Below are positions 1 through 9,043 of a stretch of 22,500 nucleotides of DNA, piece by piece. The notes beneath the pieces were generated by a model. It ran no database searches, was not told where the DNA came from, and saw only the letters and a program-made list of their open reading frames with translations. This DNA comes from Azolla pinnata (Eukaryota; Streptophyta; Polypodiopsida; Salviniales; Salviniaceae), in the NCBI GenBank assembly GCA_037176905.1, contig JBBBWG010007724.1:1-22500 (forward strand), in the 5' to 3' direction. Positions within the stretch are counted from its first letter, which is position 1. Each line of letters starts with the position of its first letter. The position numbers and the translations under genes are program-made.

Positions 1-1
1 G

Positions 2-3000
2 CTGCATCCTCGCTGCTTTCTTCTGCGTTCTCCTCCTCCCTCCATCCACGCCTCTCGCCTCCCCTCTCCCTCCGTCTTCGCCGCGCGTAGATATCCATCT
101 CTTCCATCGGCATCGGCATCGGCATCGGCATCGGCATCGGCATCGTCAGCATCGTCATCATCGCCTTCTTCTGCTGTCACCATACCGATCCACGAAGCAG
201 AGCTCCAGCTCGTCGATGCCCTCATTGGAGTCCAAGGACGTGGCCGTGGCGTCCCTCTCTCTAAACTCCAGGTATTTCTTCTTCATCTTCTCCTCCTCCT
301 TCCATTGCTACTGCTACTGCTACTATCGCTGCTGCTACAGCCTACTAACCACTGTTGTTTTGCTCTACGCTGGAGCATGAAGCAAAAAAGGAAGGGTTTT
401 TATGATCTGATGAGCTTTCTTTCACACTCTCACGAGGCATTTTCAGAAACAAAGCACATACTTCCATTGCTTCCGATCTCATTGCTGATCAGCTGCTACT
501 ATATCAGAGTCGAAAATCCATGTGCATAGTCTGCAGACATGCGTGCAAAGGATAAGAGCTTTAGGTAAACCTACCTACAAAGAATCAATGCAATTTCACA
601 AGCTCTTTATCTCAAATCGTCCTGAAAATCACGACTTTTTGGGATGGATAAGGAATGCTGATTACCGTGCATGAAGATTGCAACAGTGATTCTTTTGTAA
701 GATTTTTATTTCATTGATGCATTATATTGCAGAAGTCGATACTGATTCTTTCATAACCTTTTCATCTCCTCTATGCGAGCAATGTAATTATGGCTCCAGG
801 GGATGGAAAGAGAATGCTGATCACTATACATGAAGCAAGTATCATGATGCAGAAGCCAACTGTTGGCAAGGAAAGTGCAGAGAAGCATAGTTGTTTTTTT
901 CTACTCCAAACAAAGATAAACTGCAATGGATTTTCAGTATCGAATGATAAATGTGCTTTGGTTCTCAATCTACATGTCAGCATCAAGTGATCTTATTCTC
1001 TTCTGACTGCAAGGAAAAAGAGATATAGACACTATGTTGTTTCTTCTACCACTCAAAGATGTGATGAGGTACACGGGGGTATATATGAATTTTGCAGAGG
1101 CAATTCTACATCTTCTTAGCCTGGGCTTATCAACAGATTAGTAGATATCTGGCAGTGTGGTATCTAGCGTAAAAGATGATGTAACTTGATCCCTTTGATT
1201 GATCTAGCTCAAGTTGTCTATGATTGTAGGAACTCATAAGGTTATTAAGGGTTCAAAATCTCTAGCTATTCTACTGTTTATTCCGTGGTTCAGATAAGAT
1301 AACCCGAATAAAGAACTGGATGTCATGACTCTGCAAAGTGACGCAAAAAACAAAGAGAAAAGTGTCAGGAATCTGTTATTATTGTTGGTCTAATTTAAAT
1401 GCTATTTGTTTATTGGCCGCAGAAAATATCTGATGCAGTGAAGTCATTGGAAACCATTGGTGGGATAGATGAACCTGTAAGTGTTGAAGCATAGTATATT
1501 TTGTGTATATTCACTCGAGTTTTCAATAGCTTTTACCTATCAACAGACCAGTTCAGACTTGATAGAGGGGACATGGAGGCTTATATTTACTACTCGTCCT
1601 GGTACTGCTTCACCAATCCAGGTAAGATTAATTTCATAAATCGTATTCAAAGGTTACTTTTTATTGAACTATATTGTTGTATATTTTTTTCAAATTTTTT
1701 TGGTTAGTGTAGAGGACATTCGTAGGAGTGGATGCATTCAGTGTCTTCCAAGAAATTTCATTGCGAGGAACAACTGATCCACGAGTTAGCAATATTGTCA
1801 GATTTTCAGAGGCAATTGGTGAATTAAAAGTAGAGGTACGCTTTGAAAGGGTCTCTGGGTAAGAAGTTAATGATTGAGACATGCCAAAACTGTATAAATT
1901 GATCAAATACACAAGCAGCAGAAAATGGATAGGATAGGCAAGGATTCGTTTGCCATGATACCGCTGATGATACAGTTGTGCTGCTACTATTTCCGTAATT
2001 GTTTATCGAGAATCAAATTTTTATGATGCTCTCGAAATGGAGTTCAACATGTATTGGAGCTGGTTTCATGTTGCATCATGTGATGGAAATCAATAGCATT
2101 TCCCCTTGATTTCTGCTCTCTGTATAGACACTAATATAAATTTAAACACCCCTCGATAATGTGTAACGTTGTTTAGGTCATTGGATAAAGAAAAAAGTTG
2201 GATTAAAGCATGGTGGTTATCTTTTATCCAACAAATTGACTGCCAGTTTCCATTCATTCTATGGATTATGAAGGGTCTTAAATTACTTGTGCTCTTTACA
2301 ATGTAATGGATCGACCCTGCTACCTATGTGGCAGATTAGCTTTGTCTTTTGCATACTGAAAACTTTACATTCAGCCTAGAATTTTCAAGGGAAATCATTA
2401 TCTAGTAGTTGCTAAAGCAGGTCAACATGACTCATTGCTGCAACATATTGTTTTACATTCCCCATATGACCCCCACTTTATAAGTCGTCCCTTTGTGTTT
2501 GGGAAATACTACAGAGTTAACTCATCTGATGGACTGCTTGTACATTTTGTGTACAACTTTTCATACCATAGAGAACATGCAGTATCTCTCTGTAAATTAT
2601 GATGGCTCCAAGTATCCTGTGTATTGTCTGTTTATGATGCTTATGCAAGCAGCAATCAATGCATCAAAGAAATGCCAATAAACAGTTTCCTGAAGTATAT
2701 TAACTGTACAGATTTTCTTATCTGTTTGTCACTCTCTTAGAACAAAATCAAAATCTACAAGGTGTACTGATAGATAAGGAAACTCACGTTTACATCCATG
2801 AATCTGTCATCGATCTTCAAAGCCTGCTGCTAGAGTGCTCATTAGTTTGTGTTCTTTTTTTAGTCGTGTTTAAATGTATAACAAAATGTACAGTGATTAT
2901 TCCAGGCTGCTGCATCGATTGATAATGGAAGGCGGATTTTATTTCGTTTTGATAAAGCAGCATTCTCTTTCAAATTCCTTCCTTTCAAAGTTCCATATCC

Positions 3001-4760
3001 TGTGCCTTTCCGACTTCTTGGTGATGAAGCAAAAGGCTGGCTTGAAACAACTTATCTTTCCCCTAGTGGAAATATTCGTATTTCTAAAGGCAATAAGGTC
3101 TCTGTTTTTCTGTTTATTTTTACTTTTATGTGTGTAATGCTCCTGTGATGTTCGAGATTTCTAAATGGAAACTCCTTTATGGTTGGTCACAGGGGACTAC
3201 ATTTGTGCTACAGAAAAATATTGGGCCACAACAACGGTTGCTGCAAGCAATATCAGTTGGCCAAGGAGTTGAAGAGGTTGCCTGTTTACTTAGGAATGCA
3301 TATATTTTATGCTCATGAGAGTTTCACTTATTGAATAATCTTACTGTAGCGTCTGAAACCACGTTTATGATAGATTTCTTCAATTATTAAGCTAAAGCAC
3401 TATTTCTCTTCGTTGAATATTTGGTGGTTGGATTCTTTGGAAACATACGAAAATGGTTCTTTGTCCAACTCTTTTTCCTACTGTATGTATTAGGATCAAA
3501 CCATCCATGAGCTTCATATTGGTTTCACTTATACCCTCTTCATAGAAGGAGCTGATGGTTTGAACTATCCATGGATGACAAATGAATGTTCATACCTCTA
3601 ACAACAACCCAAATTTCTCCATATTAACTAGATTTTGATTACTGAAATCTGTAGACATTTATGTACAGTAAAACTACACTAATAGTTTGGTCATTTGCTC
3701 ATAATCCTCTTAAAATATTTTTTTATTGTCAATACCTTTGAATTTATGATGGTTCTAATTTTGATGAGATTCAGATTATCGGGGAGCTTATACCAACCAA
3801 TCCAATCCCAAATTCTGCAGACTTAGAATATCTTGCAGGAAAATGGCGACTAGTATGGAGTTCACAGGTTTCTTATATATCTGTCTATTCCATGCTCTTA
3901 AAATGTGCAACATTTGATTATCAGCTTGGCTGTATCTGAACTTAGCAATAATGGATTCTGACAGCTTTTGTTTAAGATTTTCTTGTTTAGGCAGCTGATG
4001 CGAACTGGTTACAAAAGGCTACATCAGTATTTACGAGCTGGCAGGTACATTTTCAAGAGTTTTCTAATGTTTGGAAAAGAGCTTTTGCTGTCAGCATTTA
4101 AGTTCTGGTGGTGTTTCTCCTCCTTCTATTCTTGTTGATTGTGTGTCCAACCTATAACTTTATAGAAGAAAGGTTTGTGCAGAAACATTTTGATGGCCCT
4201 TGCACTCATAATATACAGTCTTTTTAATCCTTACAAAGATTGTTCCTTTCTGGACGTTACAATTTCCCATCTCATTATATTGTCAGGTAAAAACGTTATT
4301 GAGACTCAACCGTAGCCTTTGCTCTTTGAGATTGGCAGATAGTAAAGGCAGACAATGGGCGGTTAGAGAATTTGGTTGAGTTCCTACCGGGAATACGACT
4401 TCGAGCTAAAGCTAGATCAGAGTAAAGGGATACACTCAGAGTTATTTTTAGTGAAAATGCATCTTGCAAGCTCTCTCTTACTGTGTTGTAGCGCATGACA
4501 AACAGGGCAACTTCAGCTCAACGTCGAGATGTCAATATCGAAGGTGCATCTTTGGAAGTGGGCTCGTTGGAGATTCCTTTGAAGATCAGTGCCACTGGAT
4601 TTACTGAGATACTGTAAGTATCTGGAGGTTTGTACCTGCTAAATATAATGCATATCTGTATTTCTAAGATGTAGTACAAACATCCAGGTACCTGGACAAG
4701 AAAATCCGTATAACTCGAGGGAATATGGGGAGCACTTTTGTACATGTCCGAGATGAGTAG
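2..4760 (+). CDS. FBN10: Plastid lipid-associated protein / fibrillin with two PAP domains (FBN10/PAP12 type), 5'-partial
   Basis: Exons: 2-271, 1423-1476, 1547-1621, 1713-1835, 2906-3097, 3193-3276, 3775-3867, 3991-4044, 4339-4421, 4506-4613, 4688-4760. All introns are GT-AG; the joined frame gives 402 residues and a TAG stop. The start Met lies left of the window, since exon 1 is open to the edge with no ATG in frame. Residues 1-65 are rich in Ser, Ala, Arg and Pro with no acidic residue, as in a chloroplast transit peptide. Two PAP/fibrillin (lipocalin-like) units follow: one with GTWRLIF near residue 116 and GNKGTTFV near 236, the other with GKWRLVW near 288 and GNMGSTFVHVRDE at the C terminus. 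Fibrillins bind lipids in plastoglobules, thylakoids and stroma; FBN10 itself has no settled biochemical role. The length fits the roughly 409-residue Arabidopsis FBN10. The exon 9 donor (AGA|GTAAAG) lies one base before an in-frame TAA, so retaining intron 9 would cut the protein short. The family assignment is strong; the exact paralogue is inferred from the double-domain layout and C terminus. Confidence 0.93.
107..142 (+). repeat. TCGGCA hexanucleotide repeat, six units, in the transit-peptide coding region
   Basis: Six perfect tandem TCGGCA units lie in frame and encode (Ser-Ala)6 in the predicted chloroplast transit peptide of the fibrillin. Three or four imperfect TCA/TCG codons extend the serine tract. 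A six-base period keeps the frame when copy number changes, so length variants would alter only the transit peptide. Confidence 0.9.
272..1422 (+). other. Fibrillin intron 1 (1151 bp)
   Basis: This GT-AG intron begins GTATTT after a CAG codon and ends GGCCGCAG; both splice junctions are phase 0. It contains only short chance ORFs and a short CTG/CTA-rich stretch near 305-340. I see no repeat, mobile element or RNA gene in it. Confidence 0.85.
1836..2905 (+). other. Fibrillin intron 4 (1070 bp)
   Basis: This AT-rich GT-AG intron lies between exon 4 (ending ...KVE) and exon 5 (beginning AAASIDNG). The acceptor is TATTCCAG at 2898-2905. No coding, repeat or transposon signal was seen in it. The smaller introns of the same gene are 70-498 bp. 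Confidence 0.85.
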
Positions 4761-5331
4761 AACATGGCTGCATGGATGGATATGGATTCTGAAGGTGTAT
4801 AATATATCTATATATATAGATATCTGTATAGTCTTTGCAGAAAAAATTGGCATATGCGAAATGTGTGTACATTCTGTAAATGATTTCATTCTCCACCAAA
4901 GCATCATGAACTTTGAATTCCCTATGGAAACTGCACATCCTCCAATCCCAAAGATCTGCATTGCACATGCTGCAAGAGTGGATAGCTCCTAACGCAGACA
5001 GCGATGTCCAAATGTTCTACAGTAATCATCCTCCGCATCGAGGCAATGTCTTGTTCTCGTGTATTGCTCAATCTTATATTGGAATCAGTGTGATTTTTCA
5101 TTATTTTAGTCGTGGAAGTGCTGCTGAACTTTGGCATGACAGTCTGTACATCTATCTAGGGAAACAAATCATAAGCTCCATTTTGAAGTTGGTACTGTTC
5201 TAATTTATATATGCTGGTGTGAGAATTGTATACTGTTGATCATATCTTATCAGCTTTCTCTTGGACTTGGAGAAGCTTTTTGAAGTTCCGCTTTTTTGGG
5301 CGAAACTAAGGGGCACATTTGGCTGCCACAG
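4761..5331 (+). other. 3' flank / probable 3' UTR of the fibrillin gene
   Basis: AT-rich sequence after the TAG stop, with a TATATATAGATAT-like patch near 4806-4825. No clean AATAAA was found, so the polyadenylation site is not placed. Short ORFs on both strands here have no recognisable family and overlap one another; I treat them as chance. Confidence 0.5.
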
Positions 5332-5590
5332 ATGATATGTTTGCAATCACTGCAACCACATGATGCCTGTATTTTTTGCTCACAGGTATGATGATTCTGA
5401 AGATATTTGAATATGATGCATACATACAGAGTCATGCAGTTTTATAATTGGCAGATTGGACAGGAATCATGGAGTCCATGAAATTGTATTGAACTTCTAC
5501 ATTTCAACCTCTGAATTTTGTGTGCATTCTACAGGTGGAAAATGCAACCAGGGATTCTGGATGCTCTCTGTTTGACTATGTCAGGCCAAG
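5332..5590 (+). other. Two weak exon-like segments, possibly 3' UTR or non-coding exons
   Basis: Segment 5332-5385 follows GCCACAG and is followed by GTATGA; segment 5535-5590 follows TTCTACAG and is followed by GTAAGG. Both are open in the same phase: the first reads MICLQSLQPHDACIFCSQ and the second starts VENATRDSGCSLFDYVRP. No third compatible exon was found downstream, because the CAT/CAC array begins at about 5629. I recognise no family. They may be alternative 3' exons of the fibrillin transcript, a remnant gene, or chance. Confidence 0.2.
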
Positions 5591-5628
5591 GTAAGGAGCT
5601 TGAATTTCCTTGAATGCATTGACCACTG

Positions 5629-5639
5629 TCACCACCACC

Positions 5640-5670
<31 letters not shown>

Positions 5671-5817
5671 CCATCATCATCATCACCTCTGTCATCATCA
5701 TCACAGTCATCACCATCACTATGATCATGATCATCATCATCATAATTAAAACCCTAAACCCTAAACCCTAAACCCCCAACCCCCAAAACCCTAAACAACA
5801 CTATCGTAATAATAATA

Positions 5818-5851
<34 letters not shown>

Positions 5852-6080
5852 GCATCATCATCATAATCACCACCATCATCATAATCACCACCATCATCAT
5901 AGCCATCATCACCATCACCCTCACCATCATAATCATCATTATCATAACCATCATCACCATCACCATCACCATCACCATCACCACCCCATCATCATCACCA
6001 TCATCATCGTAGTTGTCGCCAATGCCAGCGTTATCATCATCGTCGTGCCGTCATCATCATCAGCAGCAGCAACAGCAGCA
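5629..6080. repeat. Compound CAT/CAC/TAA triplet microsatellite
   Basis: About 450 bp of imperfect ATC/ACC triplets surround a telomeric core (separate entry), a (TAA)n run at roughly 5806-5850, and further CAT/CAC triplets, ending in CAGCAGCAG near 6060-6080. Every frame on the minus strand gives Met/Val/Ile homopolymer-like ORFs, which are artefacts of the repeat. Confidence 0.92.
5747..5796 (-). repeat. Short interstitial telomeric repeat (CCCTAAA on the + strand)
   Basis: Three to four CCCTAAA heptamers followed by degenerate ACCCCCAACCCCCA and one more CCCTAAA lie inside the triplet array. The C-rich strand is on +, opposite to the two large telomere-like blocks at 14.7 and 20.3 kb. Confidence 0.85.
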
Positions 6081-7396
6081 GCAATTGCTTCCTGTGATTG
6101 AAGCTCATAACTGCCAACTTTTGTATTGTCGGGAGCCTTGTCTGCATAAGTCGACAGTCCATGTTCGGTCCAGGTAACGATGGAGAGATCGGAACATTCA
6201 GCAGAGATGATGATGGAACCGGCAGGGATGATGACCGGGTGGATCTGATCGAACGATCACTTGCCACATAGCACAAGAAAGAAGCAAAAACCAATCAAAG
6301 ACACTTGCAAAGTTGCATATATATACTTTGGGCCACTTGATGCCATTAGCATCGGATTGGTCGTATGCAAACAGAGCTTTCCAGACTTTCCCATCCATCC
6401 TAATTCCAACACATACCGCAAGATGCTTTGTTGTGGCTGCTTGAATCAATAATGGAGGAAGAGGATCTCAAGATCCCCCATGGGTTGAAGCATTGTGTGA
6501 GAAACCCTAAAAGAAAGCTACTTTGTAACCCTAAAAAGCTCTATTCAACAAAGGCAAAAGTCAGTTGTGCATCCATGCATCTCATGCCTCGAGTCATCGA
6601 AGTTGACAAAGTCAGTTCACTTATGTTGACCACCGACTCGTGAATCAGCTTGCTCCCCAAGAAAGAAATGCAGAGTTGTATATTGTTGTAGCCCCACACG
6701 CAATCGCGAAAGACATCTGGTGCGATCATCTTGTTCTGGCACTGTTTCGATCATATTAGAAAAAAAAAGGCCAGATATGGTCGCCATAAGTAGTGGTGGA
6801 TCGGAAGCAGAGTCAGATCAGCCTCTTCATGTGAAAACTTGTTTTTCTTTTCGTCTTTTTTGTTTTCTCTTAACTAATGGAAGGATAATCCTTCATTAAA
6901 ACATAATTGAGACAGACAGAATCATATACATTTCGGTTAAAAAGCTCCTGGACATCTGCATCTGTTGATGTACGTATCGATTGGCCGCTGTTGCTAATTC
7001 AATGCCAAACGACCTGTCTCGGAGCGATTGAAAAGCTGCAAGCTCGAATGGAATGCGGTAAATTGGAAAGGATTAATTATAATTTATAGCTGAACGAATG
7101 CAGATCGATCGTTGTCATTGTCAGGTCACCGGTGGGGCGCTGGAATTCAAACCTACTATAATCTTCCCGCCAATTGGTCATGCTCGCTTCAAATCGTCTG
7201 TCAGACTCGCAAGAACCTGACATACTCGAAAGTACTTTTGGAGTCCCGGATCGAAGGCAAGCTCAATACGATGCCATTGAACGCATGACATGTATACTGA
7301 CATTTCTATAATACACTTAGATCGAGGCTGTCATCGGACAAAAACTCGTCTGCAAGAAATCCGCGGTAACAATCTGAGGACTTAAAAAACGGCGTT
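6081..7396. other. Intergenic sequence without a supported gene
   Basis: I read both strands. Several short ORFs exist, for example on the minus strand at 6198-6449 and 6541-6729, but none has a recognisable domain, a compatible neighbouring exon or flanking signals. A small imperfect inverted repeat lies at 6875-6898. Nothing else stands out. Confidence 0.55.
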
Positions 7397-7546
7397 TATA
7401 AAATACAAAGCCTGGCTTAGCTGCCCTCCTCGACAGATAGCTTCACAATGTTTCAAGAAGTTGAAGGTCAGAGATGTTGTCTGCTAGTGCGACAAAAGCT
7501 TTATTTATGTAGCTTGGATGCAGGAATCAGATACGCAAGCTGTTAG
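7397..7546 (+). promoter_or_regulatory. TATA-like motif with a downstream 32-codon ORF
   Basis: TATAAAAT at 7397-7404 is followed 44 bp later by an ATG (7448) in context CACAATGT. It opens a 32-residue ORF (MFQEVEGQRCCLLVRQ...) stopping at TAG 7544-7546. The spacing would suit a TATA promoter with a very short leader, but such motifs are common in AT-rich DNA and the peptide is unrecognised. This is a weak call. Confidence 0.15.
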
Positions 7547-7744
7547 AGCCATGGTTCGATCCTAATCACGTTCTCGATCGATTGAGAGCTATGGTTTGAT
7601 TCATTTTTCTAGCACGATTCGATGGCCATTTTCTGTTTGACTTTTTTTTTTTACTACGGTTTGATGAATCAAGCGGACGATCTTCTTTTGGGGTAAGTTC
7701 CTCTCCCCTCACATTCCTATCGATATTATTAGTAGGATCGATTT

Positions 7745-7880
7745 GCTTGATCGATCAGAGTTCGATTTCAATTTGTTGTTTGTTTGGCCCCTTGCATTCT
7801 GCAAGTAATCTCTTGCTCGATCGATCGTAGTTCGATTCGATTTGTTGTTTGCTGGCCCCCTGGCATTTGTAAGCAATCTC
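7745..7880. repeat. 70-bp tandem duplication with GATCGATC cores
   Basis: Two imperfect copies have AGTTCGATT starting at 7759 and 7829, exactly 70 bp apart. Each runs GATCGATC, AGTTCGATT, ATTTGTTGTTTG, TGGCCCC, GCATT, then CAAGTAATCTCT or AAGCAATCTCT. The region lies about 1.2 kb upstream of the gene 2 start. Confidence 0.85.
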
Positions 7881-7892
7881 TGCTAACGGCCG

Positions 7893-8396
7893 ATGTATGT
7901 ATGTATGTATGTATGTATGTATGGATGCATGTACGTATGTATGGATGCATGTACGTATGTACGTATGCATGGATACCGTGGACTTTTATACCAGACATTT
8001 CCAGATGCCTTGCGAGAAACGTGCATGCATTGCATGGGCATGGGCATGGGCATAGGACATGTATGTATGTATGTATGTATGTGTGTGTGTGTATGTATGT
8101 ATGTGCATGTGACTTGTGTATGGCACATGTGTATGTGTGCATATGGTATAATAGGTGTGCGTATGTGCATGGCACATGCGCATGTGCATGGAACATGCAT
8201 GCATGCGTGCGGAAGCCGTCTGGGCATGGCCATAGGACATGTATGCATGCATCTGCGCATGTGTACATGCGTGCGCATACATGCACATACCTGCACATAC
8301 ATGCATGTTTATTTGTGCATGCGGTATGGTGGATGTGCATACGTGCATGACGCATGTGCGTACGCGCATGGGGCATGCATGCATGCATGCATGCGA
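7893..8396. repeat. GTAT/CATG/GTGT microsatellite cluster, alternating purine-pyrimidine, rich in CATGCATG
   Basis: About 500 bp of (GTAT)n, (GTGT)n and (GCAT)n runs, mostly alternating purine and pyrimidine. The motif GGGCATGG...CATAGGACATGTATG occurs at about 8036 and again at about 8222, so part of the block is a decayed duplication. It ends with four GCAT units at about 8379-8394. The sequence contains many CATGCA motifs, the RY element bound by B3-domain factors of the ABI3/FUS3/LEC2 group. All six frames give long Cys/Met/His/Tyr-rich ORFs, which are repeat artefacts. It sits 120-625 bp upstream of the likely gene 2 transcription start. Confidence 0.9.
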
Positions 8397-8517
8397 TTTT
8401 CTTTTCTTTTTGTTTTTTCAAAAATAGGTCCGCTATTTTTGTCGCTGGTATTTCGGCTATTTATACACGTACGAATACGCGTGTACTTATACGAATACGT
8501 ATGCGCAGTGGTCCAAG

Positions 8518-8524
8518 TATATAG
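8518..8524 (+). promoter_or_regulatory. Candidate TATA box for the membrane-protein gene
   Basis: TATATAG sits about 25-30 bp upstream of a purine-rich AGAAGAAAG tract and a long CT-rich stretch typical of plant leaders. If used, it would give a 5' leader of roughly 490 bp before the ATG at 9044. This is inferred from motif and spacing only. Confidence 0.3.
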
Positions 8525-8543
8525 AGAAGAAAGAAGAAGAAAG

Positions 8544-8999
8544 ATGAAGAAGGAAGAAGACGAAGAAGACGAAGAAGGAACAGTGTTTCTCTGCCTCTCT
8601 CTCGCCATAGCCGCCCTTCTCCATCTCTGCGGCCTTCTTCCTTTCTCTCTAGGGTTTAAGCTTTCCTTCACCGCCATAGCTTTCTCTCCCTCTCCTCTCT
8701 CTCTCTCCATCTCCCTATCTAGTTCGCCCACCAACAGACATTTCTCCACAGGCCTTTCTCCCTGCACCTCTGCCTCTCTCTCTCTCTCTCCCCCGCCAGA
8801 ATTTCCCTCCGTCTCTTGGCTCAACATTGGGAGCAAAGAGAGAAGCAACGGAAATGGGTGTAATTTGCCCCCTTTCTTAGATCCCGCCCCCAGAGGAGGA
8901 GGAGGAGGAGCTTGTTTAGACCTGAAGGGAAGAAGCTTCAAGGAGTCATGGGAGCTTGAACGTTTTAGGGTTTCCAACAGCGCCTTTGCGAAGGCTTAA
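8544..8999 (+). other. Candidate 151-codon upstream ORF in the leader of the membrane-protein gene
   Basis: An ATG at 8544 opens a frame of 151 codons (MKKEEDEEDEEGTVF...) ending with TAA at 8997-8999, 44 bp before the main ATG and in a different frame. It contains an acidic start, a hydrophobic patch (FLCLSLAIAALLHLCGLL) and then Ser/Pro-rich sequence encoded by CT repeats. Low complexity argues for a passively open frame. If the leader is transcribed from about 8550 it may begin just upstream of or outside the mRNA. I recognise no family. Confidence 0.25.
8963..8973 (+). promoter_or_regulatory. Telo-box motifs in the gene 2 leader
   Basis: The exact telo-box TTAGGGTTT (reverse AAACCCTAA) lies at 8965-8973. 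A shorter TAGGGTTT lies at 8650-8657 and another exact telo-box at 9348-9356, just inside the intron. Telo-boxes are known in promoters and leaders of plant housekeeping and translation genes, and as docking sites for telomere-repeat-binding factors. A role here is inferred. Confidence 0.5.
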
Positions 9000-9043
9000 T
9001 CTCCAACCACAGTCATCCATCCGCACTGTTCCATACGCACACA

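Noticed and set aside
4518-4968. Minus-strand ORFs of 109 and 147 codons
   Set aside because: They are antisense to the last fibrillin exons and 3' flank; the plus-strand exons are firmly supported by the family sequence.
5754-5984. A Met/Val-rich 76-codon minus-strand ORF
   Set aside because: It is a translation of the CAT/CAC triplet array.
6198-6729. Two minus-strand ORFs read as exons of one gene
   Set aside because: The frames are in different phases with no clear donor and acceptor pair between them, and neither peptide matches a family I know.
7545-7575. GGTTCGATCCT resembling a tRNA T-arm / B-box
   Set aside because: There is no matching A-box, acceptor stem or cloverleaf in the flanking sequence; similar GGTTTGATTC words recur nearby as part of GATC-rich repeats.
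7893-8999. A 368-codon plus-strand frame and several 130-220-codon frames on minus across the GTAT/CATG block
   Set aside because: The GTAT, GCAT and GTGT units lack stop codons in most frames, so all frames stay open. The peptides are Cys/Met/His/Tyr repeats with no domain. Only the part from 8544 is kept, as a possible upstream ORF.
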